Positions 17,157-27,407 of a DNA stretch of 64,000 nucleotides are shown here, in pieces. The notes beneath the pieces are model-generated. The model saw only the letters and a list, made by a program, of their open reading frames with translations, was not told where the DNA came from and searched no databases. Each line of letters opens with the position of its first letter. Position 1 is the first letter of the stretch. The translations under genes were made by a program, and so were the position numbers. Source of the stretch: Pseudobutyrivibrio sp. 49 (lineage in GTDB: Bacteria > Bacillota > Clostridia > Lachnospirales > Lachnospiraceae); contig NZ_FNDP01000001.1 of assembly GCF_900100545.1 (NCBI RefSeq), positions 473,115 to 537,114 on the forward strand, given 5' to 3'.

Positions 17157-18196
17157 TTATTCTTAAGATAATACTTGCAATACTGATTTTTAGTTTCATA
17201 ATTATTTTTCACGAGTTAGGACATTTCTTATTTGCAAAGAAATGTGGTGTAAAGGTTAACGAATTTACTCTTGGTCTTGGACCAACACTTTTTAGTTGGG
17301 GAAAGGGTGAGACTAAGTATTGTTTGAAAGCACTTCCCTTCGGCGGTAGCTGTGTAATGGAAGGTGAAGATGAAGAAAGCGATAGCGACAGAGCCTTTAG
17401 TAAAAAAGGTAAATGGGAGAGATTCCAGATTGTTTTTGGAGGCCCACTGTTTAACTTTATTTTAGCGTATATGCTTTCGGTTATTTACATTGCATCTGTT
17501 GGTGTTAATGACACAACTATTACAGATGTAATGCCTGGATATGCTGCTGCAGAAGCAGGCATAGAAGCAGGAGACAAGATTATCAGCTTAGGTGGATATA
17601 ATGTTCACTTTTATAGCGAGATTAGTATTTATACTTTTCTTCATGCTAATGCTGATTCTATTGATGTTGTTTATGAACGTGATAATCAAAGATATTCCAC
17701 CACTCTTGTACCAAAGTATGATGAAGAAGCAGGTCGTAAGCTTATAGGTATTCAGAAAGCAAATGAATACGTTAAGGTATCACCTGTTGGAGTATTACAG
17801 TATGCAGCTTACGAGATGAAATATCAAATCTACGTTACGATTAGTAGTTTGAAGATGTTGTTTACAGGAGAGCTTTCTGTTAATCAGGTTTCAGGACCTG
17901 TTGGAGTGGTTACTACTATTTCTGACGTTTATGATCAGTCAGTGACTAGTGGAATGTTCTATGTATTTGTTAACTTACTTTCAATAGCTATATTACTTTC
18001 TGCGAACCTTGGTGTAATGAATTTGCTTCCATTCCCAGCTCTTGACGGTGGTCGTATTGTGCTCATCTTATTTGAGGCTATTCGCGGAAAGAAGATGAAG
18101 CCAGAGATTGAAAATGGAATTAACCTGGTTGGTTTTGCATTATTGATGCTTTTGATGATTGTTGTCATGTACAATGATATTTTAAAACTTATGTAA
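17150..18196 (+). CDS. rseP: RseP/RasP site-2 intramembrane metalloprotease
   Basis: Zinc protease that cleaves membrane substrates such as anti-sigma factors and signal-peptide remnants. HELGH (residues 22-26) lies in the first membrane helix, followed by the FGGPLFNFILAY region, a PDZ domain (about 110-190) and the C-terminal NLLPFPALDGGR motif with the third zinc ligand. 348 residues fits the single-PDZ Gram-positive form. Start is GTG 17150, which overlaps the dxr stop by 7 bases and suggests coupled translation. Confidence 0.95.
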   Translation: MVVILKIILAILIFSFIIIFHELGHFLFAKKCGVKVNEFTLGLGPTLFSWGKGETKYCLKALPFGGSCVMEGEDEESDSDRAFSKKGKWERFQIVFGGPLFNFILAYMLSVIYIASVGVNDTTITDVMPGYAAAEAGIEAGDKIISLGGYNVHFYSEISIYTFLHANADSIDVVYERDNQRYSTTLVPKYDEEAGRKLIGIQKANEYVKVSPVGVLQYAAYEMKYQIYVTISSLKMLFTGELSVNQVSGPVGVVTTISDVYDQSVTSGMFYVFVNLLSIAILLSANLGVMNLLPFPALDGGRIVLILFEAIRGKKMKPEIENGINLVGFALLMLLMIVVMYNDILKLM

Positions 18197-18210
18197 TAGG
18201 AGATTTTTGT

Positions 18211-19260
18211 ATGGATACAAAAGTTGTACATATTGGAAATAAAGTAATCGGTGGAGGTAATCCAATTCTCATCCAGTCTATGTGTAATACAAAGACTCAG
18301 GATGTGGCTGCTACAGTAGCACAGATTCATGAGCTTGAAAAAGCTGGATGCGATATTATCCGTGTTGCATGTCCAGACATGGATGCAGCTAAAGCTATAG
18401 GAGAGATTAAAAAACAGATTAGTATCCCTCTTGTTGCAGACATTCATTTTGATTACAGACTTGCCATTGCTGCCATTGAAAATGGAGCTGATAAGATTCG
18501 TATTAATCCAGGTAATATTGGAAGTACTGATCGTATTAAGGCTGTAGTTGATGCTGCAAAAGCAAAGAATATTCCTATTCGTGTAGGCGTTAATTCAGGT
18601 TCCCTTGAAAAGGAGCTTGTTGAAAAATATGGTGGTGTTACAGCAGAAGGACTTGTAGAGTCAGCTCTTGATAAGGTAAAGATTATCGAAGATTTAGGAT
18701 ATGATAATCTTGTTATCAGTATTAAGTCTTCTAATGTTATGATGTGCGTCAAGGCGCATGAGCTTATTGCAGACAAGACTAATCATCCACTTCATGTAGG
18801 AATTACTGAGGCGGGTACACTTAGAGCTGGTAACATTAAGAGCGCCGCAGGACTTGCAATGATTCTATCGCAGGGTATCGGTGATACAATTCGAGTTTCA
18901 CTTACAGGTGCACCTGTAGAAGAAATAAAGACTGCTAAGCTTATTCTTCGTACACTTGGTCTTAGACAGGGGGGTATCGAGGTTGTATCTTGCCCTACAT
19001 GCGGTCGTACACAGATTGATTTGATTGGACTTGCAAATAAGGTCGAGACAATGGTAGAAGAGTTCTCAGATCTCAACATTAAAGTTGCGGTTATGGGCTG
19101 CGTAGTTAACGGACCAGGAGAAGCAAAGGAAGCAGACCTTGGTGTAGCTGGTGGTATCGGAGAAGGACTTCTTATCAAGCATGGCGAAGTGGTTCGCAAA
19201 ATGCCTGAGGGAGAGCTCCTTAATGCGTTACGTGAAGAGTTGATTAATTGGCCTCGTTAG
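18211..19260 (+). CDS. ispG: 4-hydroxy-3-methylbut-2-enyl diphosphate synthase (GcpE)
   Basis: Penultimate step of the MEP pathway, a 4Fe-4S enzyme. The 349-residue protein has the TIM-barrel stretch (LVADIHFDYRLAIAAIENGA, KIRINPGNIG) and the C-terminal cluster ligands in CPTCGRT and MGCVVNGPGEA. Length fits the short bacterial form. GGAG precedes ATG 18211. The dxr-rseP-ispG-polC order is usual in Clostridia. Confidence 0.97.
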   Translation: MDTKVVHIGNKVIGGGNPILIQSMCNTKTQDVAATVAQIHELEKAGCDIIRVACPDMDAAKAIGEIKKQISIPLVADIHFDYRLAIAAIENGADKIRINPGNIGSTDRIKAVVDAAKAKNIPIRVGVNSGSLEKELVEKYGGVTAEGLVESALDKVKIIEDLGYDNLVISIKSSNVMMCVKAHELIADKTNHPLHVGITEAGTLRAGNIKSAAGLAMILSQGIGDTIRVSLTGAPVEEIKTAKLILRTLGLRQGGIEVVSCPTCGRTQIDLIGLANKVETMVEEFSDLNIKVAVMGCVVNGPGEAKEADLGVAGGIGEGLLIKHGEVVRKMPEGELLNALREELINWPR

Positions 19261-19281
19261 GCTTAAGTTCGGAGATATGTT

Positions 19282-22200
19282 ATGGATCAAATGGGATTTT
19301 ATGAAGTATTCCCAAATATGAATGCAGATAACGATTTGTCTACTGCCCTTAGTGATGCAACAATCACTAAGGTCAGTACGGGTCGTTCAAAAGACGATAT
19401 TCGTATATACGTTACTTTCAATACACTTATTCCTAAGCGCCGTATTTGGAAATTAGAAAAGTCTATTAAGAAACAATTCTTTGCAAACAACGGTGTTTCC
19501 ATTCGAATTTTGGAGGACTTTGATTTATCAAGTCAGTACACTCCAAAGAATTTAATTTCATCTTATAATGACAGTATTTTAGAAGAGCTGGAAGCAAGAA
19601 GCGCTCTTCTTTTTAACATATATAAAAAAGCAGACTTAGATATTACAGAAGACGGAAATGTTAAGGTTACCATCGAGGACACAGTCATTGGCAGAGAAAA
19701 GGAGCATGAATTATTTGATTTGCTCCATAATATTTTGTGCAATCGTTGTCATATGGATGGTAAGATTTTCTTCGAATATAAGGAACCTGTAAAAAGCAAA
19801 TATCTTGAAAATGCTGAACGTGAAATAGAGCAGAGGATTGCTTCAATTAGTGCTAAGACTGCCGCTGTAGAAGAATCTGAAGAACAGCCAGCAGAGGAAA
19901 AAACAGAAGATAAAACGAATAATAAGAACAAAGAAAAAGATAATAATTCTGAAAATCAAGAACCAGAGAAGAAATTCGTGCGTCCTCTTACAAAGTCAGA
20001 TGACCCAGATATCATTATGGGTTCAGAGATTGCTGAAGATGCCACTACGATGGAAGATATTAATGGAGAACTTCTTGGTTCTATTGTAATAAAAGGTCAG
20101 CTTAACGCCCTTGAATTTAGAGAGACTAAAAAGGGTGGTTATTTTGGTACAGGTACTATGACCGACTTTACAGATTCTATCTCAATAAAATTCTGGTTTA
20201 GTGATGCTGATCAGGGTAGAGAGCTTGAGTCTAAGCTTAAAGTTGGTGGCTTTTATAAGGTTCAGGGTAAGTTAGATGAGGATACCTTCTCTAAGGAGCT
20301 TACCGTTGGTAGAATCACTTGTATCCAAAAGATAAAAGATTTTAGAGTTGTACGTCAGGATACAGCAGTGGAGAAACGTGTAGAGCTTCACTGCCATACA
20401 AAGATGTCTGAGTTCGATGGTGTCTCTGAAATCACTGACATTATTTCACGTGCCAAAGACTGGGGACACAAAGCCCTTGCTATTACCGACCATGGTGTAG
20501 TGCAGGCTTTCTGTGACGCAGATCACATGAAAGGTCTTGGAGATTTCAAGGTTATTTATGGCTGTGAGATTTACCTTGTAGATGATACCAAGCGTCCTGT
20601 TACAAATGACAAGGGACAGTCTCTTCATGATGAGTTTGTAGTATTTGATATTGAGACGACTGGTTTTAATCCTCGAACCTGTAAGATTATAGAAATAGGT
20701 GCAGTAAAGTTTAAGGATGGTCAAATTGTAGATTATTTCTCTGAATTTATTAATCCTAAGGTGCCAATACCTTATAGAATTACAGAACTCACATCTATTA
20801 CAGATGATATGGTACTAGATGCTCCTACAATAGATGTTATTTTGCCTAAGTTCATGGATTTCTGTAAGGGTAGCGTTTTAGTTGCTCATAATGCAGGCTT
20901 TGATACAGGTTTTATTAGATATAATTGTAAACAGTTAGGGCTTGCGTATGATTACACTCATGTAGACACTGTAGAAATCGCTCGATATTTACATCCTAAT
21001 AATGCTAAATTCAATCTTGATGCTGTTTGTAAATTGGAAAAGGTAGTAAATGAGCATCATCATAGAGCGGTAGCTGATGCAGAGGTTACTGCAAAGATTT
21101 TTGAAAAGTTTATTGTTAAACTTGAAAATGAAAATATACATACTCTTGCTGAGCTGAATGAAAAAGCAAAACCTACTGCTGAGCAAATCAAAAAGATGAA
21201 AGCTCATCATTGTATTGTCTTAGCAAAGAATGACTTGGGCCGTATTAATCTTTACAGACTCGTTTCAGAGTCTCATTTATATTATTTTAGCCGTTATCCA
21301 AGAGTACCAAAGACTTTACTTACAGAATGTCGAGAAGGTTTGATTATCGGTTCTGCCTGCGAGGCTGGTGAATTATATGGAGCTATTGTAGATGGCAGAG
21401 ATGATTCAGAGATAGCCAGAATTGCTAACTATTATGATTATCTTGAGATTCAACCTGTTGGAAATAATGACTTCATGATTCGTTCTGATAAGTACGAGGA
21501 TATTAATTCTGTAACTGATTTACAGAATATAAACAAGCAAATTGTTGATTTGGGCGAGGAGTTTAATAAGCCTGTTGTTGCTACTTGTGATGTTCATTTC
21601 CTAGATCCACAGGACGAGGTATATCGACGTATCATTATGGCTAACAAGGGCTTTGATGATGCGGATCAGCAGGCGCCACTTTATCTTCATTCTACAGATG
21701 AGATGCTTGATGAATTCTCATACCTTGGTCTTGCCAAGGCACATGAGGTAGTTATCGAAAATACGAATATGATTGCGGATATGTGTGAGTACATTCATCC
21801 GGTTCGTCCAGATAAATGTCCACCTGTTATTGAGCATTCTGAAGAGGATTTACGTCGTATTTGTGAGACAAGAGCCCATGAAGTATATGGTCCTGAGCTT
21901 CCAGAGATAGTATCAGCTCGTCTTGAGCGTGAGCTTAATTCAATCATTGGTAATGGATATTCCGTTATGTACATTATTGCTCAAAAGCTTGTATGGAAAT
22001 CAAATGAGGATGGTTATTTGGTAGGTTCCCGTGGTTCCGTAGGTTCTTCTTTTGCAGCTACAATGGCAGGAATCACTGAGGTTAATCCACTACCACCTCA
22101 TTACAGATGTCCAAACTGTTTCTACGTAGATTTTGATGGTCCAGAAGTACAGGAAATTGTTAATCAGGGACTTTCAGGCGTAGATATGCCAGATAAGATT

Positions 22201-23730
22201 TGCCCGAAGTGTGGCAAGCCTTTGGCAAAGGATGGTTTTGATATTCCTTTCGAAACCTTCCTTGGTTTTAAGGGTGATAAGGAGCCTGATATCGATTTGA
22301 ACTTCTCAAATGAATATCAGTCAAAGGCTCATAAATATACAGAGGTTATCTTCGGCGAAGGGCAAACCTTCAAGGCTGGTACTGTTTCTACACTTGCCGA
22401 TAAGAACGCCGTTGGATATGTTCTTAAGTATTTTGATAAGCGAGATATTAGAAAACGTCGTGCAGAAAATGAGCGAATTGCTAAGGGTGTTGAAGGTGTT
22501 AAGTCCACTACAGGTCAGCATCCGGGTGGTGTAGTAGTTCTTCCGAATGGTGAGGATATATATTCCTTTACACCTGTTCAGCATCCTGCTAACAAGGATA
22601 CTGACATTGTTACAACTCACTTTGATTACCATAAAATCGATGCCAATCTTCTTAAGCTTGATATTTTAGGACACCTTGATCCTACCATGATTAAGCGATT
22701 GGAGGACTTAACTGGAATTGACGCTACAACAATTCCTTTTGATGATAAGGATGTAATGTCACTGTTCCAAAGCACTAAAGCTCTTGGGATTACACCTGAG
22801 GACATTATGGGAACTCCACTTGGTACACTAGGTATTCCAGAGTTCGGTACTGATTTTGCCATGCAGATGCTTGTTGAGGCTAAACCTCAATATTTCACAG
22901 ACTTGGTTCGTATCGCCGGTCTTGCTCATGGTACCGATGTATGGCTGGGAAATGCTCAGGATCTGATTCTTAGCGGAACAGCAACCATCACAGAAGCTAT
23001 CTGTACTCGAGATGATATTATGGTTTATTTGATTCATAAGGGTCTTGATCCTGCTGAGTCATTTACAATCATGGAGCGAGTTCGTAAGGGTATTGTTGCT
23101 AAAGGTAAATGTGACGAGTGGCCTACATATAAGGAGCATATGCAGGAGCATGGTGTTCCAGACTGGTATATTGAATCCTGTGAGAAGATTAAGTATATGT
23201 TCCCTAAGGCTCATGCTGCCGCTTACGTTATGATGGCTTGGAGAGTAGCATATTGTAAGATTAATTATCCACTTGCTTATTATGCAGCCTTCTTCTCAAT
23301 CAGAGCCGGTGGTTTTGATTATGAGAAATGTTGTCAGGGTAAGGCAAGATGTGAAGCGGAAATTAAGGCCCTAAAGGCTCAGTCTGATTTATCTGCTACA
23401 GATAAAGATGTATTAATTGCACTTCGTCTTGTTCAGGAAATGTATGCCCGTGGTTTTGATTTTTTACCTATGGACCTATACCAATCTGACTCAAGATACT
23501 TTAAAATAGTAGATGGAAAGATACTTCCACCATTTAATTCACTTCCAGGAATGGGTGATAAGGCTGCTGAGCAGTTACAGATTGCAGCCTCTCAGGGAAA
23601 GTTTCTTTCTTTGGATGATATAAAAGACAGAGGTAAGGTTTCACAGACTATTATCGATAAGATGGTAGAACTTGGTGTTATCAAGGATTTACCTCAGTCA
23701 AATCAGCTTTCTATTTTTGATTTTACTTAA
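19282..23730 (+). CDS. polC: DNA polymerase III alpha subunit, PolC type
   Basis: The 1482-residue replicative polymerase of low-GC Gram-positives with built-in proofreading. Order: N-terminal domain (1-190) and a charged low-complexity linker rich in Glu/Lys/Asn (about 193-235); OB fold (about 260-360); PHP domain start near 368 (VELHCHTKMSEFDGVSEI, ITDHGVVQ); DEDDh exonuclease near 453 (VVFDIETTGFNP) with a VAHNAGFDTGFI motif; then the polymerase core with a zinc module (CPNCFYVDF, CPKCGKPL) and the palm motif PDIDLNFSNEYQ near 1003; and a helix-hairpin-helix and C-terminal domain. ATG 19282 has GGAG at 7-base spacing. Confidence 0.98.
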   Translation: MDQMGFYEVFPNMNADNDLSTALSDATITKVSTGRSKDDIRIYVTFNTLIPKRRIWKLEKSIKKQFFANNGVSIRILEDFDLSSQYTPKNLISSYNDSILEELEARSALLFNIYKKADLDITEDGNVKVTIEDTVIGREKEHELFDLLHNILCNRCHMDGKIFFEYKEPVKSKYLENAEREIEQRIASISAKTAAVEESEEQPAEEKTEDKTNNKNKEKDNNSENQEPEKKFVRPLTKSDDPDIIMGSEIAEDATTMEDINGELLGSIVIKGQLNALEFRETKKGGYFGTGTMTDFTDSISIKFWFSDADQGRELESKLKVGGFYKVQGKLDEDTFSKELTVGRITCIQKIKDFRVVRQDTAVEKRVELHCHTKMSEFDGVSEITDIISRAKDWGHKALAITDHGVVQAFCDADHMKGLGDFKVIYGCEIYLVDDTKRPVTNDKGQSLHDEFVVFDIETTGFNPRTCKIIEIGAVKFKDGQIVDYFSEFINPKVPIPYRITELTSITDDMVLDAPTIDVILPKFMDFCKGSVLVAHNAGFDTGFIRYNCKQLGLAYDYTHVDTVEIARYLHPNNAKFNLDAVCKLEKVVNEHHHRAVADAEVTAKIFEKFIVKLENENIHTLAELNEKAKPTAEQIKKMKAHHCIVLAKNDLGRINLYRLVSESHLYYFSRYPRVPKTLLTECREGLIIGSACEAGELYGAIVDGRDDSEIARIANYYDYLEIQPVGNNDFMIRSDKYEDINSVTDLQNINKQIVDLGEEFNKPVVATCDVHFLDPQDEVYRRIIMANKGFDDADQQAPLYLHSTDEMLDEFSYLGLAKAHEVVIENTNMIADMCEYIHPVRPDKCPPVIEHSEEDLRRICETRAHEVYGPELPEIVSARLERELNSIIGNGYSVMYIIAQKLVWKSNEDGYLVGSRGSVGSSFAATMAGITEVNPLPPHYRCPNCFYVDFDGPEVQEIVNQGLSGVDMPDKICPKCGKPLAKDGFDIPFETFLGFKGDKEPDIDLNFSNEYQSKAHKYTEVIFGEGQTFKAGTVSTLADKNAVGYVLKYFDKRDIRKRRAENERIAKGVEGVKSTTGQHPGGVVVLPNGEDIYSFTPVQHPANKDTDIVTTHFDYHKIDANLLKLDILGHLDPTMIKRLEDLTGIDATTIPFDDKDVMSLFQSTKALGITPEDIMGTPLGTLGIPEFGTDFAMQMLVEAKPQYFTDLVRIAGLAHGTDVWLGNAQDLILSGTATITEAICTRDDIMVYLIHKGLDPAESFTIMERVRKGIVAKGKCDEWPTYKEHMQEHGVPDWYIESCEKIKYMFPKAHAAAYVMMAWRVAYCKINYPLAYYAAFFSIRAGGFDYEKCCQGKARCEAEIKALKAQSDLSATDKDVLIALRLVQEMYARGFDFLPMDLYQSDSRYFKIVDGKILPPFNSLPGMGDKAAEQLQIAASQGKFLSLDDIKDRGKVSQTIIDKMVELGVIKDLPQSNQLSIFDFT

Positions 23731-23769
23731 TGCGTATTGATTAGGCTTTTAGCCTGGGAGGGCAGTAGA

Positions 23770-24792
23770 ATGAAGATAGTTAGACGAATCATTATTGCTA
23801 TAGTTGCACTGGGAATTATTGCAGGCGCTGTTTATTACAAGTACATTAATACTATTACCTACTTTAATGATGCTGGTACTAATGGCAATACCATTGGAAA
23901 TCTATATGGTAATGGTTTGTTTTGCGAGACAGATGGTGTCGTATATTTTGCAAACCCTACAGACTACAATCGTATCTATAAGATGAATCCGGATGAGTCT
24001 GATATTGAGATAGTAGCTAATGATAGTGTTTATTTCCTTAATGCGGATTCACATTATGTTTATTATAGTCGTCAGCAAAACAGGGATAATTCCCAATTTG
24101 GCTTTTTAAATGTTAATGTAAACAGCCTTTGCCGATTGAATAAGCGCAATAAGAAGGTAATGATTCTGGATGAAGCTGATTGCAACGCCTGTGCATTGGC
24201 AGGTAATAATATTATTTATTTACGATTTGATGACGAATTATTAACTACGAATCTTAATACTGTTAAAATTGATGGAACTGAAGGGCAGCAGCTTAGTAAG
24301 CTTGCTATTGATCCTAGATGCGTTGTAGGTGAGAAACTCTATTTTTCTGGAGTTGAAAATGATCATAATCTGCATAGTATGAATATTTATTCTAAAGATA
24401 TTGCATACGCATCAGCCTTTAATCTGTGGATGCCAATAATTGAGAAGAGTAATCTTTATTTTATTGATTTAGATAGCAAACATAGAATTTGTAAAGCTGC
24501 TCTTGGAAGTACAGATAAGACTGTGCTTACGTCTTATCCAGCTCAAAGCTATAACATTGATGGATTATATTTGTACTATCAAAGTATGAAGGGAAATCCT
24601 GATGGATTATATAGAGTAGATATGGCCAGTGGTGCAGAAGAGCTAATAGCGGAAGGCCAATTCAACAATATTAATATTACTAGCAAGTATGTTTATTTTG
24701 CTGATTATTTTTCTGGAGAGATTTATCATTGTCCAGTTCGTGGTAACGCTGTATCAAAATTTGATCCACCTATTTTACCACTTGATGACTGA
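23770..24792 (+). CDS. DUF5050-type membrane-anchored beta-propeller protein
   Basis: The 340-residue protein has an N-terminal membrane anchor or uncleaved signal (about 6-25) and then repeated YFAN.../IYKMN, YYSRQQ, LYFSG, LYYQS, YVYFADYFSGEIYHC segments spaced about 45 residues. This pattern is typical of DUF5050 six-bladed propellers, so the bulk is probably outside the membrane. Function is unknown. ATG 23770 was chosen because GGGAGGG lies just upstream; an in-frame start at 23737 overlaps nothing useful and has no ribosome site. Confidence 0.75.
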   Translation: MKIVRRIIIAIVALGIIAGAVYYKYINTITYFNDAGTNGNTIGNLYGNGLFCETDGVVYFANPTDYNRIYKMNPDESDIEIVANDSVYFLNADSHYVYYSRQQNRDNSQFGFLNVNVNSLCRLNKRNKKVMILDEADCNACALAGNNIIYLRFDDELLTTNLNTVKIDGTEGQQLSKLAIDPRCVVGEKLYFSGVENDHNLHSMNIYSKDIAYASAFNLWMPIIEKSNLYFIDLDSKHRICKAALGSTDKTVLTSYPAQSYNIDGLYLYYQSMKGNPDGLYRVDMASGAEELIAEGQFNNINITSKYVYFADYFSGEIYHCPVRGNAVSKFDPPILPLDD

Positions 24793-24821
24793 TATTAACC
24801 TAGCACAAACGAAGGAGCAAC

Positions 24822-25958
24822 ATGAGAGACTTAAATGACATCAGAGTAGAGATTGATCAGGTAGATAAAGAAATTCTTAATTTATTTACACACAGAATGG
24901 AATTAGCCTGTCAGGTAGCAGAGTACAAAATAGCTACCGGGAAAAAAGTATACGACAAAGTCAGAGAGGATGAAAAGCTGGAAAAGCTTTCTTCCTATGT
25001 TGAGGATGGCTTTAGTCAGCAGGCGGTAAAGGAATTATATACTCAGATAATGTCTATAAGTCGAAAGAAACAGTTTTCTATTCTTAGAGCTAATGGAATT
25101 AACTTCGATAGTGGATTTCAACAGGTAGATGATTTTGATTTTTCAGAAGCAACAGTTTGCTTTCAGGGTGTTCAGGGTGCCTATTCCCAGCTTGCTATGC
25201 TTGCATTCTTTGATGATGATATGAAAAGCAGTTTTCATGTGGATTTATGGCGTGATGCTATGGATGCTATAAGTAGTGGTGAAGCAGATTATGCAGTTCT
25301 TCCTATTGAGAATAGCCTGGCTGGCTCAATAGAAGAGAATTTCGATTTACTATCCGAATACAATGTTGCCATAATCGGAGAGCAGATTTTAAAGGTTGAC
25401 CATGCGCTCCTTGGAGTTAAGGGGGCAAAGATTTCTGATATTAAAACAGTTTATTCTCACCCAAAGGCCATTGCTCAGTGTGACGAATATATTCGCACCA
25501 AGCATATAGATTGGGATGTTAAAAACCTTAGAAACACTGCCATGAGTGCACAAAAAATTAAAGATGATGGAGATATCACTCAGGCTGCTATTGGAAGTAC
25601 ATATAATGCTTTCCTTTATGATTTAGATATTTTAGAGGAAGCTATTCAGGATGATAAAAATAACGAGACACGTTTTGTCATTGTTTCAAAAGATAAAAAA
25701 TATCGAAAGAATGCAGACAAGATTAGTTTATGTCTTGAGATTTCTCATACACCAGGAAGTCTTTACAGGATTCTTTCGAATCTTATGTTTAATGGAATAA
25801 ATATGAATAGAATAGAATCTCGTCCAATTAAGGGGGTTAATTGGCAGTATAGATTCTTTATAGATATTGATGGCAATCTTAATGATGAGGCGGTTAGAAA
25901 TGCTTTAACTGGTCTCAAGGAGGAGTGTGTAAGTCTCAGGGTTTTGGGAAATTACTAA
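24822..25958 (+). CDS. pheA: Bifunctional chorismate mutase/prephenate dehydratase
   Basis: Converts chorismate via prephenate to phenylpyruvate for phenylalanine. Three parts can be seen in the 378 residues: AroQ chorismate mutase (1-90, IRVEIDQVDKEILNLF at the start), prephenate dehydratase (about 108-290, CFQGVQGAYSQLA, LPIENSLAGSIEENFDLL, NNETRFVIVS with the catalytic TRF), and an ACT regulatory domain (about 298-378, HTPGSLYRILSNLMFNGINM, then IESRP) that usually binds phenylalanine. No leader peptide or T-box was seen upstream. AAGGAG precedes ATG 24822. Confidence 0.96.
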   Translation: MRDLNDIRVEIDQVDKEILNLFTHRMELACQVAEYKIATGKKVYDKVREDEKLEKLSSYVEDGFSQQAVKELYTQIMSISRKKQFSILRANGINFDSGFQQVDDFDFSEATVCFQGVQGAYSQLAMLAFFDDDMKSSFHVDLWRDAMDAISSGEADYAVLPIENSLAGSIEENFDLLSEYNVAIIGEQILKVDHALLGVKGAKISDIKTVYSHPKAIAQCDEYIRTKHIDWDVKNLRNTAMSAQKIKDDGDITQAAIGSTYNAFLYDLDILEEAIQDDKNNETRFVIVSKDKKYRKNADKISLCLEISHTPGSLYRILSNLMFNGINMNRIESRPIKGVNWQYRFFIDIDGNLNDEAVRNALTGLKEECVSLRVLGNY

Positions 25959-25977
25959 TATATTTAAGGGGTTTTTT

Positions 25978-27393
25978 ATGAAGCTTTTTGCAAGTATTTA
26001 CATTGGGTCCTATGAGACTACAATGAAGATTTTTGAGATAGGTAAGCAGCAGAAAAAGGTTAAGACCATAGATACTATTAAGGCACAGTCTGATATTATT
26101 AGGGACGTGCTAAATTATGGTCGTATTTTGCCTGAAACCACAGAAAAACTTTGTAAAGTTTTAAATGATATGCGAAGAGCTATTGATGGCTATAAGGTAG
26201 ATGCTTTTTCTGTAGTTGCTGGCCCTAATATCAGACAGGCGGAAAATTCTCTTATTGTTCTTGAACAAATAAAAGTCCAAACTGGATTTTCAGTCAAAGT
26301 AATTTCTAATTCCGAGCAGAGATTTTTGGGTTACCAAGCGGTTGCTGCCACCGATGATTTTGAAGAACTGATTAGTGATTCGGCAGTTCTTGTGGATATC
26401 GGTGGAGTTTCTCTTCAGATTACTTTATTTTCAAAAGGAAAAATTATCACTACCCAACATCTTTCCATGGGTACAGTTTCCCTTAGCGAAAACATTAAGA
26501 AGATAGGAATAGTAGTCTCATCCTTAGATCAGATTTATGAGATGATTTATAAGGAACTGGAAGTCTTCAAAACCATGTTCCTCAGAGATATTCAACCTAA
26601 ATACATGATTCTTCTTGGTAGCCAGATAAGTTGCGCTATAGAAAATGCTATCGGCTTTACGAATCAGCTTACAAAGGTAGAAGATTATATTGTCAAAACT
26701 CTGGCTGAAACACTTATGCCTAAAAATGTCGTAGCACCAGGTGTTTCTGTATGTGATGGAATGGCATACCATTTTTGCTATAACAAAAAATGGCTTGTGG
26801 CTACACACGACTTTGACAATGACATTATTACGGCTGCATGGTCCATTGCAAAAAGATATGATAGCTATCAGCCTCATCTGAAAGCTTTATACAAGCTGTC
26901 AGGAGAAATTTTTGACGCTATGAAAAAATATCATGGATTGGGCAAACGTCAAAGAGTTCTCATGCAGGCTATTGCTATATTGCATGACTGTGGTAAATAT
27001 ATTTCTCTTGCTGATGCGTCTGATTGTTCCTATACAATCATAATGTCATCTGAAATCCTTGGACTTAGCCATAAGGAAAGGGAGATTATAGCTACAACGG
27101 TTGCTTTTAACAGAAAACCTGTGGAACCTTATGAGAATCTTTCAGATAGATTTTCTACTGAGGAATACTTATTAATATTAAAGTTGCTTGCTATTCTTAA
27201 GGTGGCAAATGCCCTTGATCGTTCTCATAAGCAGAAGATTAAAAATGTATCAATGCGTGTAAAAGATAAGGAGCTGGTTATATCAATTGAAGCTAATAGC
27301 TCCCTTGCCTTAGAAAAGGGCTTGTTTAAAAAGAATGCAGATTTCTTTCAGGAAATTTTCTCTATAAAACCTGTACTTAAAGAGAATAAGTAG
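25978..27393 (+). CDS. ppx: Ppx/GppA-family protein with altered active-site motifs plus HD-type C-terminal domain
   Basis: 471 residues; ASKHA fold followed by an HD-like helical domain (about 300-470, ILHDCGKYI near 330). Family motifs are changed: the N-terminal phosphate loop is YIGSYETTM (8-16) instead of D(L/I)GSNS; the SGxEEA motif is ISNSEQR (109-115); and DIGGGSTE is DIGGVSLQ (140-147), replacing the last Glu with Gln. It lies 14 bases ahead of ppk1, so polyphosphate metabolism is the likely context. It may be a sensor or a weak hydrolase rather than a normal exopolyphosphatase; that is an inference. Gene symbol follows family and synteny only. Confidence 0.75.
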   Translation: MKLFASIYIGSYETTMKIFEIGKQQKKVKTIDTIKAQSDIIRDVLNYGRILPETTEKLCKVLNDMRRAIDGYKVDAFSVVAGPNIRQAENSLIVLEQIKVQTGFSVKVISNSEQRFLGYQAVAATDDFEELISDSAVLVDIGGVSLQITLFSKGKIITTQHLSMGTVSLSENIKKIGIVVSSLDQIYEMIYKELEVFKTMFLRDIQPKYMILLGSQISCAIENAIGFTNQLTKVEDYIVKTLAETLMPKNVVAPGVSVCDGMAYHFCYNKKWLVATHDFDNDIITAAWSIAKRYDSYQPHLKALYKLSGEIFDAMKKYHGLGKRQRVLMQAIAILHDCGKYISLADASDCSYTIIMSSEILGLSHKEREIIATTVAFNRKPVEPYENLSDRFSTEEYLLILKLLAILKVANALDRSHKQKIKNVSMRVKDKELVISIEANSSLALEKGLFKKNADFFQEIFSIKPVLKENK

Positions 27394-27407
27394 TTTTAGG
27401 AGGACTC

